A stretch of DNA of 64,000 nucleotides, taken from positions 1 to 64,000 of the forward strand of contig CADEDN010000005.1 in assembly GCA_902826095.1 (NCBI GenBank), in the 5' to 3' direction. Below the pieces are notes generated by a model. That model did not search any database. It was given only the letters and a program-made list of their open reading frames with translations, and was not told the DNA's origin. The first letter of the stretch is position 1. Each line of letters opens with the position of its first letter. The translations under genes and the position numbers were made by a program. Origin of the DNA: an uncultured Alphaproteobacteria bacterium (lineage in GTDB: Bacteria; Pseudomonadota; Alphaproteobacteria; Caulobacterales; Parvularculaceae). Shown here piece by piece: positions 1 to 7,245 of this stretch.

Positions 1-45
1 CGCCTTCTTGGCACATCAATGCCGTAGGGAGGGGCCGTCCACACC

Positions 46-228
46 ATCATCCCGGATGCGCTGCAGCGTGCAACGCTGCTGCGCTGATCCGGGATCTCGC
101 GCAGTTTCGGGCCCTCGGCTGCACGCGGTCCCGGGTCTGCGCAGCAACACTACGTGTTGCAGCGCGCCCGGGATGACACTTTCAAAAGCAGAAGGGATCC
201 TCGCCGAATGAGTTGGACTCAGCGCAAA
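46..228 (+). repeat. Family A palindromic repeat with conserved tail
   Basis: The element runs from TCATCCCGG to CCGGGATGAC (ending at 177) with internal sub-hairpins such as CAACACTACGTGTTG. A tail reading about CTCGCCGAATGAGTTGGACT follows. The same element and tail recur at 44558-44740, and a half copy in the opposite orientation lies at 32658-32776. I see no convincing gene in bases 1-261; the short ORFs there are translations of the repeat. Confidence 0.85.
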
Positions 229-261
229 TTGGCATAAGGCGCATGACAAGCGCGCGTGCGG

Positions 262-858
262 TTAAAAGAGATTAAACGACCCGCCGATGATTCCGACCGG
301 CCAGCGGCCGAACTCGAACAATCTGAATTTCGCCGTAAGCGGATGATCGTCCGCGTCGAAATCGGGATCGATCGCGGCGACGAGCACCAGCGCGGCGAGG
401 TGCGCCGCCTGCACGGCGGCGCCGACCGCGAGCTGTTTTTGCGCTTCGTCCTCGACGTCCCAGATGAAGCTCGCCTGCTCCATCGCTTCTTTCGCGGGCT
501 CGACGATGCGATCGGCGATCAGGGTCATCGCGATCCGCAGCGCTTCCTCGGAGAGGACTTCGAGCGCGCGCGCGGTCAGATCGGCGCGGAGCAATTCCTC
601 CGCCTCCCACGCCGGCGAATTCCAGCCCTCATGCTCGGCGGCGGCGGCGGCGTCCTCCCAGTCGACGAGAATCGCGATGTCGGCGTCCGGAAAACCAAGA
701 CCATTCGTATACGTATTAGCGATCGCGCGCGCGCCCGCGGTCAGCGGCTCGCCGAGATTGGCGAACCAGGGAATGCGGTCGAGCGAGGCGGCGAAGCGGC
801 GGATTCGCGACAGCGCCGGAAGCTCGCGTTCGAGGGATTGAAGGTCGCGGTCGTCCAT
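262..858 (-). CDS. Hypothetical protein, 198 aa
   Basis: I do not recognise this family. The ATG at 858 is preceded by a strong GGGAGGGAG Shine-Dalgarno, and it is preferred over the longer reading frame, which would run back through the terminator at 893-929. The product is acidic and mostly helical in character, with Ala/Glu-rich stretches in the middle and a hydrophobic C-terminal end (WPVGIIGGSFNLF). There is no signal peptide and no clear membrane segment. It lies alone downstream of a putative sRNA terminator, so it probably has its own promoter in 859-892. Function unknown. Confidence 0.7.
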   Translation of the reverse strand: MDDRDLQSLERELPALSRIRRFAASLDRIPWFANLGEPLTAGARAIANTYTNGLGFPDADIAILVDWEDAAAAAEHEGWNSPAWEAEELLRADLTARALEVLSEEALRIAMTLIADRIVEPAKEAMEQASFIWDVEDEAQKQLAVGAAVQAAHLAALVLVAAIDPDFDADDHPLTAKFRLFEFGRWPVGIIGGSFNLF

Positions 859-892
859 CGGAGCGTTCTCCCTCCCTTTTCCCCGCCCGGCC

Positions 893-929
893 ACAAAAAA
901 GCGCCCGATCCTGGGACAGGACCGGGCGC
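893..929 (-). terminator. Rho-independent terminator
   Basis: A 13-bp stem with one mismatch (901-913 pairing with 917-929, loop GGA) is followed on the minus strand by six T residues. It ends the candidate sRNA and would also stop read-through from lolA. Confidence 0.85.
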
Positions 930-1037
930 TAAGCTGCGCTGTTGCGCCTACACCGGGAGGGGATATTCCGGTGACGAAGGCGACGCTCGGACCTGCTAGC
1001 GGGGGGGCAACGCCGGTCCGAAAGAATGTCACCCACG
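893..1037 (-). ncRNA. Candidate small RNA with C-rich loops
   Basis: On the minus strand this spacer reads as two hairpins followed by an intrinsic terminator. Hairpin 1 is closed by CGGACC/GGTCCG with a CCCCCC run in its loop. Hairpin 2 is closed by CACCGG/CCGGTG with loop AATATCCCCTC, which is complementary to a GAGGGG Shine-Dalgarno. A promoter-like TTGAAA / TAGAGT pair ends a few bases upstream. Exposed C-rich anti-SD loops are typical of trans-acting alphaproteobacterial sRNAs (for example the alpha-r14 and CcsR-type families). I cannot assign it to an Rfam family by eye; 6S and SRP RNA hallmarks were not found. Confidence 0.5.
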
Positions 1038-1044
1038 CAGTGTT

Positions 1045-1074
1045 ACTCTAACGCCGCACACGCTAACTTTTCAA
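1045..1074 (-). promoter_or_regulatory. Possible sigma70-type promoter of the sRNA
   Basis: On the minus strand TTGAAA (1069-1074) is separated by 18 bases from TAGAGT (1045-1050). The -10 match is only 4 of 6, so this rests mainly on its position just upstream of the structured RNA. Confidence 0.35.
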
Positions 1075-1135
1075 TAGGGAATTTGAAAAAAAGCTTGCCT
1101 GTGACGGCGGTACATACGGAATCGTGAATTCCTAT

Positions 1136-1858
1136 CTAATCGTTAATGAAGGCGCCGCCGGCGTCCGGGGCCCGGAAAAGGCGGTTGTCGACAGCGCCGC
1201 CCGCGGTCACGCCCTGAAGCGCGACCACTGTGACGCCGTCTTGCGGGTCGCGCACCGCCCATTCCCGTATCGCCAGCGCGGGCGCTGAAAGCACCAGCGT
1301 GATCTCGCCTTCGGTCTCTTCATCGGTCGATGCGTAAGTGACGGCGACGGAATCGCTCATCCGCTCGACCGCCTTCAAGGTCGCATCGCCAACGTCGATC
1401 TTCTTGCTGAGCAGGAATCGCAGCGGCGTTTTCTTCAGCGGATAGGAATCCGTCGTCTCAAGCTCGCTGTTCTCGACATAGACCATGCCTTGCGTGGCGA
1501 CGATGGTGATCGGCGAGGGATCGTCATAGTCGAAGCGGATCTGCCCGGGCCGGCGGAGGTGAAATTTCCCGGAGACGACCGCGCCGGACGGCGCTGTCTG
1601 CACAAAAGTTCCCGCGAGCGTCGTCAGCCCTTCGATATATCGGAGCACGTCGTCTGCGACCGCTTGATCGCTGAGGTCGGCGAAAACCGGCTTTGGCGCC
1701 GCCTTGTCTTCCGTCGCTGGCGAGGCCGCCGCGACGATCAAGGGCTGCGCCTTCTCCGGCGCGGCGGCGACGCGAACCGGCGCGGGAGTTGGCGCGGGCG
1801 GGCCGCCGGCGGCGTCCACCAGGGCGAAAGCGACGGTCGACAACAGGACGCTGAGCAT
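1136..1858 (-). CDS. lolA: LolA-family outer-membrane lipoprotein carrier
   Basis: The product is 240 residues. It has an N-terminal signal sequence (about residues 1-17), a Pro/Ala-rich linker to about residue 60, and then the LolA fold signature: GTFVQ near residue 83, GKFHLRRPGQIRFDYD near 97-112, and a run of beta-strand-like segments to the C-terminus. LolA ferries lipoproteins across the periplasm from LolCDE to the outer membrane. The long low-complexity linker after the signal peptide is unusual. The family call is confident; the carrier function is inferred from the family. Confidence 0.88.
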   Translation of the reverse strand: MLSVLLSTVAFALVDAAGGPPAPTPAPVRVAAAPEKAQPLIVAAASPATEDKAAPKPVFADLSDQAVADDVLRYIEGLTTLAGTFVQTAPSGAVVSGKFHLRRPGQIRFDYDDPSPITIVATQGMVYVENSELETTDSYPLKKTPLRFLLSKKIDVGDATLKAVERMSDSVAVTYASTDEETEGEITLVLSAPALAIREWAVRDPQDGVTVVALQGVTAGGAVDNRLFRAPDAGGAFIND

Positions 1859-1994
1859 CTTGGCTCCTCAAGAATCAGAGCGGCGCGCGCCGCCCTATAC
1901 AGTGAAAATACTGGCGCCAGGCAATGATCGAATGCAGGCGCCCTGAAGGCCCAATTGTGGCGATCGGCCCGCCAGGGTCACGAGAACGCGACCT

Positions 1995-2237
1995 TTAACC
2001 CCCGCCAGCGCCGGCCAGGGCGTTTGCAAGCGCGTTCACCTCGTCATCGCTGAGCGTTCGCGCCTCATCAACCAGCATGATCGGAATGCCGTCGCGGATC
2101 GGGTAGGCGAGGCGCGCCTTGCGGCTCAGCAATTCCGAGGTTTCCTTCCGATAGACGAGGCGATCCTTCGTCGCCGGGCAGACGAGTATTTCCAGAAGCT
2201 TCGGGTCGACTTCCTTGATGATTTCGGCGTTGGTCAT
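1995..2237 (-). CDS. Trm112 family protein (UPF0434)
   Basis: An 80-residue protein with the family core [11 protein letters not shown] near residues 14-24, then a conserved [16 protein letters not shown] segment. Trm112-like proteins are small zinc-ribbon-type proteins; in eukaryotes and archaea they activate methyltransferases, while the role of the short bacterial UPF0434/YcaR forms is not settled. It sits 20 bp downstream of the LonN-domain gene on the same strand and is probably co-transcribed with it and the thioredoxin gene. Confidence 0.9.
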   Translation of the reverse strand: MTNAEIIKEVDPKLLEILVCPATKDRLVYRKETSELLSRKARLAYPIRDGIPIMLVDEARTLSDDEVNALANALAGAGGG

Positions 2238-2257
2238 GTCCAGGCGTCCATCGGCCC

Positions 2258-2929
2258 CTATTGAACGATCGTCGTGTCGGCGGGGTCGCTCCCGCTCATC
2301 CGCATCAAGGCGATCAGGCAGTCGGCGCGATCTTCCAGCGTCGGCGCCTCAAGCAGCGCCTGTTTCTCGTTCGGCGCGAAAGGACAGCCCATCGCCAGCG
2401 AATTGACAAGCGCGTCCGTCGGCGCCGACGCCGCCTCTTCCCAATCGGTGCTCAATTTCTCGGTTTCAAGATAGATCCGCATGGCGGCGAAGAGGCGTTC
2501 ACGGTCGACCGCCGCCGCGGTCTTGTCCGGATCGGCGTCGCCGACAAAGGGCGCGTAGTCGATTTCGGCCTGACGATAGGGCGTCGGCGCGCTGAGTTCG
2601 GCGACTAGATGAAATCGAAGGACGCCGCTCAAGGTGATCAAATAGCGCCCGTCCCCGGTCTCCGCGAAGGAGGTGATGCGGCCCGTGCAGCCGACCCCAT
2701 AGAGCGGCGGCGCGGGCGCCTCCGACTCGCGCGGCTGGATCATGCCGATGATCCTTGAGCCGGCGAGCGCGTCGTCGATCATCCGCAGATAGCGCGGCTC
2801 GAAAATATTCAGCGGCAGCTGGCCTTTGGGCAGCAGGATGCAGCCGGCGAGCGGAAAGACCGGAATGACGCCCGGCTGCTCGCGTCCATGAACGCGGATC
2901 GCCTTGCGAGGGGCGCCGGCGGCGCTCAT
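2258..2929 (-). CDS. LON peptidase substrate-binding (LonN) domain protein
   Basis: A 223-residue protein formed almost wholly of the N-terminal domain of Lon: [19 protein letters not shown] near residues 22-40, then [15 protein letters not shown] and a GCTGRITSF segment. No ATPase or protease domain follows. Stand-alone LonN proteins are common beside the thioredoxin-TPR gene in Alphaproteobacteria; their role is not established. Its ATG overlaps the stop of the upstream thioredoxin gene by one base (TGATG), indicating translational coupling. Confidence 0.9.
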   Translation of the reverse strand: MSAAGAPRKAIRVHGREQPGVIPVFPLAGCILLPKGQLPLNIFEPRYLRMIDDALAGSRIIGMIQPRESEAPAPPLYGVGCTGRITSFAETGDGRYLITLSGVLRFHLVAELSAPTPYRQAEIDYAPFVGDADPDKTAAAVDRERLFAAMRIYLETEKLSTDWEEAASAPTDALVNSLAMGCPFAPNEKQALLEAPTLEDRADCLIALMRMSGSDPADTTIVQ

Positions 2930-3855
2930 CAGGAAAAGAGCAGCGAGGAAAGGCGCCGCCGGCCCTGCACCGTCTGCGGATGCGTCGGCCCCAGCGCTTC
3001 AAAGATCGTCAGCATTTTCTTGCGCGCCGCCTCCTCGTTCCAGCTGCGGTCGGCGGCGAACATCGCAAGAAGTTCGTCGATCGCCGCTTCCATGTCGCCG
3101 CGCGCCGCAAACCCTTCGGCGAGTTCCATGCGAAGCGTGAAATCCCTGGGGTTCGCGCCGGCGCGGCGTTTCAGATCCGCAATATCGACGCCCGATTTCT
3201 CGGAAAGGCCGATCTGCGCGCGGACGGCGTTGAAGACGGGATCGTCCTTCTTCGCCTCGGGCGCGAGGGCGAGGACTTCGCGGGCGCCCGCGACATCGCC
3301 GGTCGCGAGCCTGCATTTGGCGAGGCCGGCGACGGCGCGCAGGAAATGCGCGTCGGCCGCTTCTTCGGAGATTTGCGCGACATCGGCATAGGCCTGCGCC
3401 GCCGCCGCCGCGTCGCCCTCGGCGAGCGCCTTGTCCGCCGCATCGAGAACAGCGGCGAGATCGACCGCGCCGGCCGGCGGACCCGCCATTTCGGAGAGAC
3501 GGCTGATGAACGCCTTCACCTGGCTTTCGGGAACGGCGCCCTGAAAGCCGTCGACCGGGCGACCCTGAAAAAACGCATAGACGGTCGGCACCGACTGGAT
3601 GCGCAATTGCGAGGCCAGCATCTTGTTCTTGTCGATGTCGATCTTGACGAGACGCACGGCGCCGTTCGCGGCGGTGACAGCCTTCTCAAGGATTGGCGTC
3701 AACTGACGGCAAGGCCCGCACCATTCGGCCCAGAAATCGACGATGACCGGCAGGGCCATCGACGCTTCGAGCACGTCGCGCTCGAATGTTTCGATCGTCG
3801 CGTCCTTGATGAGTTCGGCTTTTCCGGTTTTCTGCGCGCCGGCCTTAAGGTCCAT
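2929..3855 (-). CDS. Thioredoxin-TPR co-chaperone (YbbN/CnoX-like)
   Basis: Residues about 20-130 form a thioredoxin domain with the active site WCGPCRQL (Cys46, Cys49). The remainder is helical and TPR-like (ALAEGDAAAAAQAYADVAQ, then SEEAADAHFLRAVAGLAK), matching the YbbN/CnoX layout. Unlike E. coli YbbN, whose motif is SxxC, both cysteines are present here, so redox activity is plausible. It heads the three-gene operon with LonN and Trm112. Length (308 aa) is normal for the family. Confidence 0.9.
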   Translation of the reverse strand: MDLKAGAQKTGKAELIKDATIETFERDVLEASMALPVIVDFWAEWCGPCRQLTPILEKAVTAANGAVRLVKIDIDKNKMLASQLRIQSVPTVYAFFQGRPVDGFQGAVPESQVKAFISRLSEMAGPPAGAVDLAAVLDAADKALAEGDAAAAAQAYADVAQISEEAADAHFLRAVAGLAKCRLATGDVAGAREVLALAPEAKKDDPVFNAVRAQIGLSEKSGVDIADLKRRAGANPRDFTLRMELAEGFAARGDMEAAIDELLAMFAADRSWNEEAARKKMLTIFEALGPTHPQTVQGRRRLSSLLFS

Positions 3856-3924
3856 GAGCCACCTGTTCCTGTCGCCCCCTAAATGAGATCGGGCGCGCCG
3901 GAAGGCAACCGGCTGACGCGCTTT

Positions 3925-4437
3925 TCAGGCCGGATTTTCCGGCCTCGCGAGGTCGATCAGTCGCGGTTCAAAGCCGCAGGCGCGGATGAATTTCAACAGA
4001 TCGCCTGGCGCGACCGCCGTCGAGGCGCTGTTTTCAAGCGGGTGGAACCAGACCGCCTCATAAGTCATCAACGCGGCGTCGACCGCGACGCCGGTCAGCG
4101 CCTTCGCGGTCTCGTTGGCGAGCGCGAAAGGCGTCACCGCGCCCGGAATGACGCCGAGCGTCGCGGTCATCAGCTCGGGCTTGCCGAACGACAAGCGCCC
4201 TTTCGCGCCGGCGGCGCGGCCAAAGCCGACAATGTCGACCGCCGTGTCGCAATGCGCGACGGCGAGAAAGAGGCGATCCTTCTTGTCCTTGAGGAAGAGG
4301 TTTTTCGAATGCCCGCCCGGCATTGTCACCTTGTGGCCGCGTCCCTCCTCGACCGTGAAAATCGGCGGATGATCGACCGTCCGGTGCGCGATCGAAAGGG
4401 AATCGAGAAGGGCGAAGAGGTCAGCGCGGGTCAGCAT
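3925..4437 (-). CDS. Prolyl-tRNA editing deacylase (ProX/YbaK family)
   Basis: A 170-residue YbaK-type deacylase of the ProXp-ala/PrdX group, which hydrolyses mischarged aminoacyl-tRNA(Pro). Recognisable parts are HPPIFTVEEG near residues 23-32, GGHSKNLFLKDKKDRLFL near 41-58 and GAVTPFALAN near 99-108. The gene lacks a purine-rich ribosome-binding site: the heptamer array at 4440-4479 abuts the ATG, so the natural 5' leader seems to be replaced by repeat. Confidence 0.88.
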   Translation of the reverse strand: MLTRADLFALLDSLSIAHRTVDHPPIFTVEEGRGHKVTMPGGHSKNLFLKDKKDRLFLAVAHCDTAVDIVGFGRAAGAKGRLSFGKPELMTATLGVIPGAVTPFALANETAKALTGVAVDAALMTYEAVWFHPLENSASTAVAPGDLLKFIRACGFEPRLIDLARPENPA

Positions 4438-4439
4438 GA

Positions 4440-4585
4440 TTTGGGATTAGGGATTAGGGATTAGGGATTAGGGATTGGACGCCAAGGCTCCGGCGAATTG
4501 GCGGCGCGCGAAGCGACCGGATTTCGAACTGCTTGCACTCGGTGAAGATGCGCATCAATCCAAATCCCTAATCCCCAATCCCGCC
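4440..4585. repeat. Inverted heptamer repeat (family D, copy 1)
   Basis: The left arm (4440-4479) is GGGATTA repeated every seven bases, closing with GGGATTGG. About 80 bp later the right arm (4559-4585) carries the complement, CCCTAAT CCCCAAT CCC. The spacer shows no gene. The arms could form a long imperfect hairpin. A second locus of the same design lies at 21676-21866 with a different heptamer. Confidence 0.8.
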
Positions 4586-4665
4586 TGCCGCCTTCTTGCC
4601 AAACCGGCGCCCCTGTTGCATAGAGCGGCCCACCCCGCCGCGGGCTTCCCGTGGCGCAAAGCCGA

Positions 4666-4740
4666 GCGGGCGTAGCTCAGGGGTAGAGCATCACCTTGCC
4701 AAGGTGAGGGTCGGGCGTTCGAATCGCCTCGCCCGCTCCA
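4666..4740 (+). tRNA. tRNA-Gly (anticodon GCC)
   Basis: All cloverleaf elements are visible: acceptor GCGGGCG/CGCCCGC, D-arm GCTC/GAGC, anticodon stem TCACC/GGTGA with loop TTGCCAA, T-loop TTCGAAT, discriminator T and an encoded CCA. The anticodon GCC reads GGC and GGT glycine codons. Confidence 0.97.
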
Positions 4741-4839
4741 TTATATCCTTGATCGTTTGTTTCGCCCGCCGCCAGGTCGGTCTTGGCGGGCGCGGCCGGC
4801 TGCGCCAAATGACGAACGGCCTGTCGACGGAGCTTGTCC

Positions 4840-7185
4840 ATGATCACGAACGCCGCCGCCGCGCTCAAGGACGCCTATGGCGTCGAGGGACGGCTTTCGC
4901 CTCTTCCCGGCGAGTTCGATCTCAATTTCGCGGTCGACGCCGGAAGCGCGCGCTACGTCTTCAAGGTCATGCGGGCGGGGTGCGATCCTGCTTTCGTCGC
5001 GATGCAGGCGGCGGCGATGGCGCGCGTCCGCGCGGCCGGCCTCTCCCGCGAAATCCCTGAAGTCATCCGTACAAGGAGCGGCGAGATTTCGACCGAGGTC
5101 GCGGGCGAGGGCGGCGCGACTCGCGTCGCCTTTCTGATCTCGCACCTCCCGGGCGCCGTTCTCGCGACGCTTGAGCCCTGGCCGGCGTCGCTTGCCGCGT
5201 CTGTCGGCGGCCTTCTGGGGCGTCTTGCCGTCGCGCTCGACGGCTTTGATCATCCGCTGCTCGCCCGGCCGCTCAAATGGAATCTTCTGGAGGCGGGCTG
5301 GATCGCCCCCCATCTTGGCGCGCTGGCCGATCCGCGCCGGCGGCGGCGCATCGAGGGAATTCTCGCGCGATTTCAGGACGACATTCTCCCGCGCCTTGAA
5401 GCGCGTCCCCGCGGCGCGATCTACAATGACGCCAATGACCACAATATTTTCGTCGCGCGCGGAAAAGACGGCGCCTATTCCGCGACGGGCCTCATTGATT
5501 TCGGCGACATCACGCGCGCGCCCCGCGTCTGCGACCTTGCGGTCGCTTGCGCCTATCTGATGATGGGGCCGCTCGACCCGCTCGCGCGCGGGGCGGCGCT
5601 CGCCGCCGCTTTCGCCCGCGCCGCGCCGCTCGCCGAGGAGGATATTGCGCTGCTGGCGCCGCTGATCGAAACGCGGCTCGCCGTCAGCGTCACCAACGCC
5701 GCGATCGAGTGCGCACAAAGGCCCGAAAACGCCTATCTTCAGGTGAGCGCGCGGCCCGCCTGGCGGCTGCTTGACTATCTCGAAGACGTCGGCGCGGCGC
5801 ATGTCGCGGGCGAACTCATCCGCGCCTGCCGCGACCGCGATCCGGCGACGGCGGCGGCGACGAAAACAAGCCTTCTTGCCCGCCGCCGACGCGTCGCGCC
5901 GTCGAGCCAGTCGCTGTTTTATGCCGATCCCTTGCGGATCGTCCGCGGCGAGCGTCATTTCCTTTATGACGCCGACGGCGCTCAATATCTCGACGTCTAC
6001 AACAACGTCCCGCATGTCGGCCACGCGCACCGCCGCGTCGTCGACGCCGCGGCGCGACAGATGGCGCTCGTCAACACCAATACGCGCTATCTGCAGGACG
6101 TCCATGTCGACTACGCCGAGCGCATGCTCGCCCGCATGCCGGCGACGCTTTCGAAAATCGTTTTTCTGAATTCAGCGAGCGAGGCGAACGAACTCGCCTT
6201 GCGTCTTGCGCGCGCGGCGACCGGCGCTGAAGACATGGTCGTGATGGACCATTGCTATCACGGCAACACGACGGGCGCGATGGACATCAGCCCCTACAAG
6301 TTCAACCACCCGAAATCGAAACGCGGAAAACCGGCCTGGGTGCATGTCGCGCCGCAGGCCGACATTTACAGGGGGCTTCGCCGCGGCGACGGCGCCGGCG
6401 CGCTTTATATCGAGGATTTCGCGCGCACGATCGAGGCGGCGCGCGTCGGCGGGCGCGGCGTCGCCGGCTTCATCCATGAATGCGCGCCGAGCGTCGGCGG
6501 ACAGATTTTCCTGCCTGACGGCTACCTCGCCGCCGCCTACAAGATGATTCGCGCGGCGGGCGGCGTCGCGATCGCCGACGACGTGCAGACGTCGCTCGGC
6601 CGGCTCGGCGGGCATTTCTGGGGCTATGAATATCAGGACGTCGTCCCCGACATCCTCGTCCTTGGAAAGCCGATCGGCAATGGTTTCCCGCTCGCCGCTG
6701 TCGCCATGACCGACGCGATCGCGGAAGCGTTTTCGGCGGGCCCTGAATTCTTCTCGACCTTCGGCGGATCAAGCGCGTCCTGCGCCGCCGGCGCCGCCGT
6801 GCTCGACGTCCTTCAGGACGAAGCGCTGCAGGAGAACGCGCGCCTAGTCGGCGACCGGCTGCTCCAGGGCCTTGGCGACCTCGCGCGCCGGCATGAAATC
6901 ATCGGCGACATTCGCGGCTCGGGCTTTTTCCTCGGCGTCGATCTTGTCCGCGACCGCGAAACGCGCGAGGCGGCGACCAGCGCTGCCTCTTACGTCAAGA
7001 ACGCGCTCAGGGAGCGGCGCATCCTTCTCGGCACGGAAGGCCCCGACGACAACGTCCTCAAAATCAGGCCGCCAATGACCTTCGACGCCGCCGCGGCCGA
7101 CCGTTTGCTGCAGGAGCTTGATCGCGCGCTCGCCGCCGCGCCTAGCTCATCGGGCGTCGTTCAGGAATCACGCCCGAAGCTCTAG
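4840..7185 (+). CDS. APH-type kinase fused to class III aminotransferase/phospholyase
   Basis: About 781 residues with two domains. Residues 1-345 are an aminoglycoside-phosphotransferase/hydroxylysine-kinase-like kinase (catalytic-loop segment IYNDANDHNIF, then LIDFGDITRAP). Residues 355-770 are a class III PLP aminotransferase with the Schiff-base lysine in VLGKPIGNGFPL (Lys610). The same pair exists as separate human enzymes: AGPHD1, which phosphorylates hydroxylysine, and AGXT2L1/2, which remove ammonia and phosphate from phosphoethanolamine or phosphohydroxylysine. By inference this enzyme phosphorylates an amino-alcohol and then eliminates phosphate. ATG 4840 (GGAG seven bases upstream) is preferred to the TTG at 4834. 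The last 14 or so codons come from repeat family C, so the C-terminus is not native. Confidence 0.85.
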   Translation: MITNAAAALKDAYGVEGRLSPLPGEFDLNFAVDAGSARYVFKVMRAGCDPAFVAMQAAAMARVRAAGLSREIPEVIRTRSGEISTEVAGEGGATRVAFLISHLPGAVLATLEPWPASLAASVGGLLGRLAVALDGFDHPLLARPLKWNLLEAGWIAPHLGALADPRRRRRIEGILARFQDDILPRLEARPRGAIYNDANDHNIFVARGKDGAYSATGLIDFGDITRAPRVCDLAVACAYLMMGPLDPLARGAALAAAFARAAPLAEEDIALLAPLIETRLAVSVTNAAIECAQRPENAYLQVSARPAWRLLDYLEDVGAAHVAGELIRACRDRDPATAAATKTSLLARRRRVAPSSQSLFYADPLRIVRGERHFLYDADGAQYLDVYNNVPHVGHAHRRVVDAAARQMALVNTNTRYLQDVHVDYAERMLARMPATLSKIVFLNSASEANELALRLARAATGAEDMVVMDHCYHGNTTGAMDISPYKFNHPKSKRGKPAWVHVAPQADIYRGLRRGDGAGALYIEDFARTIEAARVGGRGVAGFIHECAPSVGGQIFLPDGYLAAAYKMIRAAGGVAIADDVQTSLGRLGGHFWGYEYQDVVPDILVLGKPIGNGFPLAAVAMTDAIAEAFSAGPEFFSTFGGSSASCAAGAAVLDVLQDEALQENARLVGDRLLQGLGDLARRHEIIGDIRGSGFFLGVDLVRDRETREAATSAASYVKNALRERRILLGTEGPDDNVLKIRPPMTFDAAAADRLLQELDRALAAAPSSSGVVQESRPKL

Positions 7186-7245
7186 TCAGTTGTTTGGTCG
7201 CGCCGTTTGGCGAAAAACCGGTTTCCACTTTTTCGCCCGGCGCTC
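7142..7245 (-). repeat. Family C palindromic repeat, doubles as terminator
   Basis: About 104 bp aligning end to end with 32973-33077. It holds the perfect palindrome GGCGAAAAA (7209-7217) / TTTTTCGCC (7229-7237) and a CGGGCG/CGCCCG hairpin. It starts inside the 3' end of the fusion enzyme gene and ends at the stop codon of the convergent gene at 7245. The T/A-flanked stem lies between convergent stops and could terminate both transcripts. Confidence 0.75.

Noticed and set aside
893-1037. 6S RNA or SRP RNA
   Set aside because: No long closing stem with a central bubble and no GGTCAGGTCCGGAAGGAAGC-type SRP loop were seen.
4741-6105. Minus-strand open frame of 454 codons
   Set aside because: Antisense to the kinase domain of the fusion enzyme; Arg/Asp-rich, no domain.
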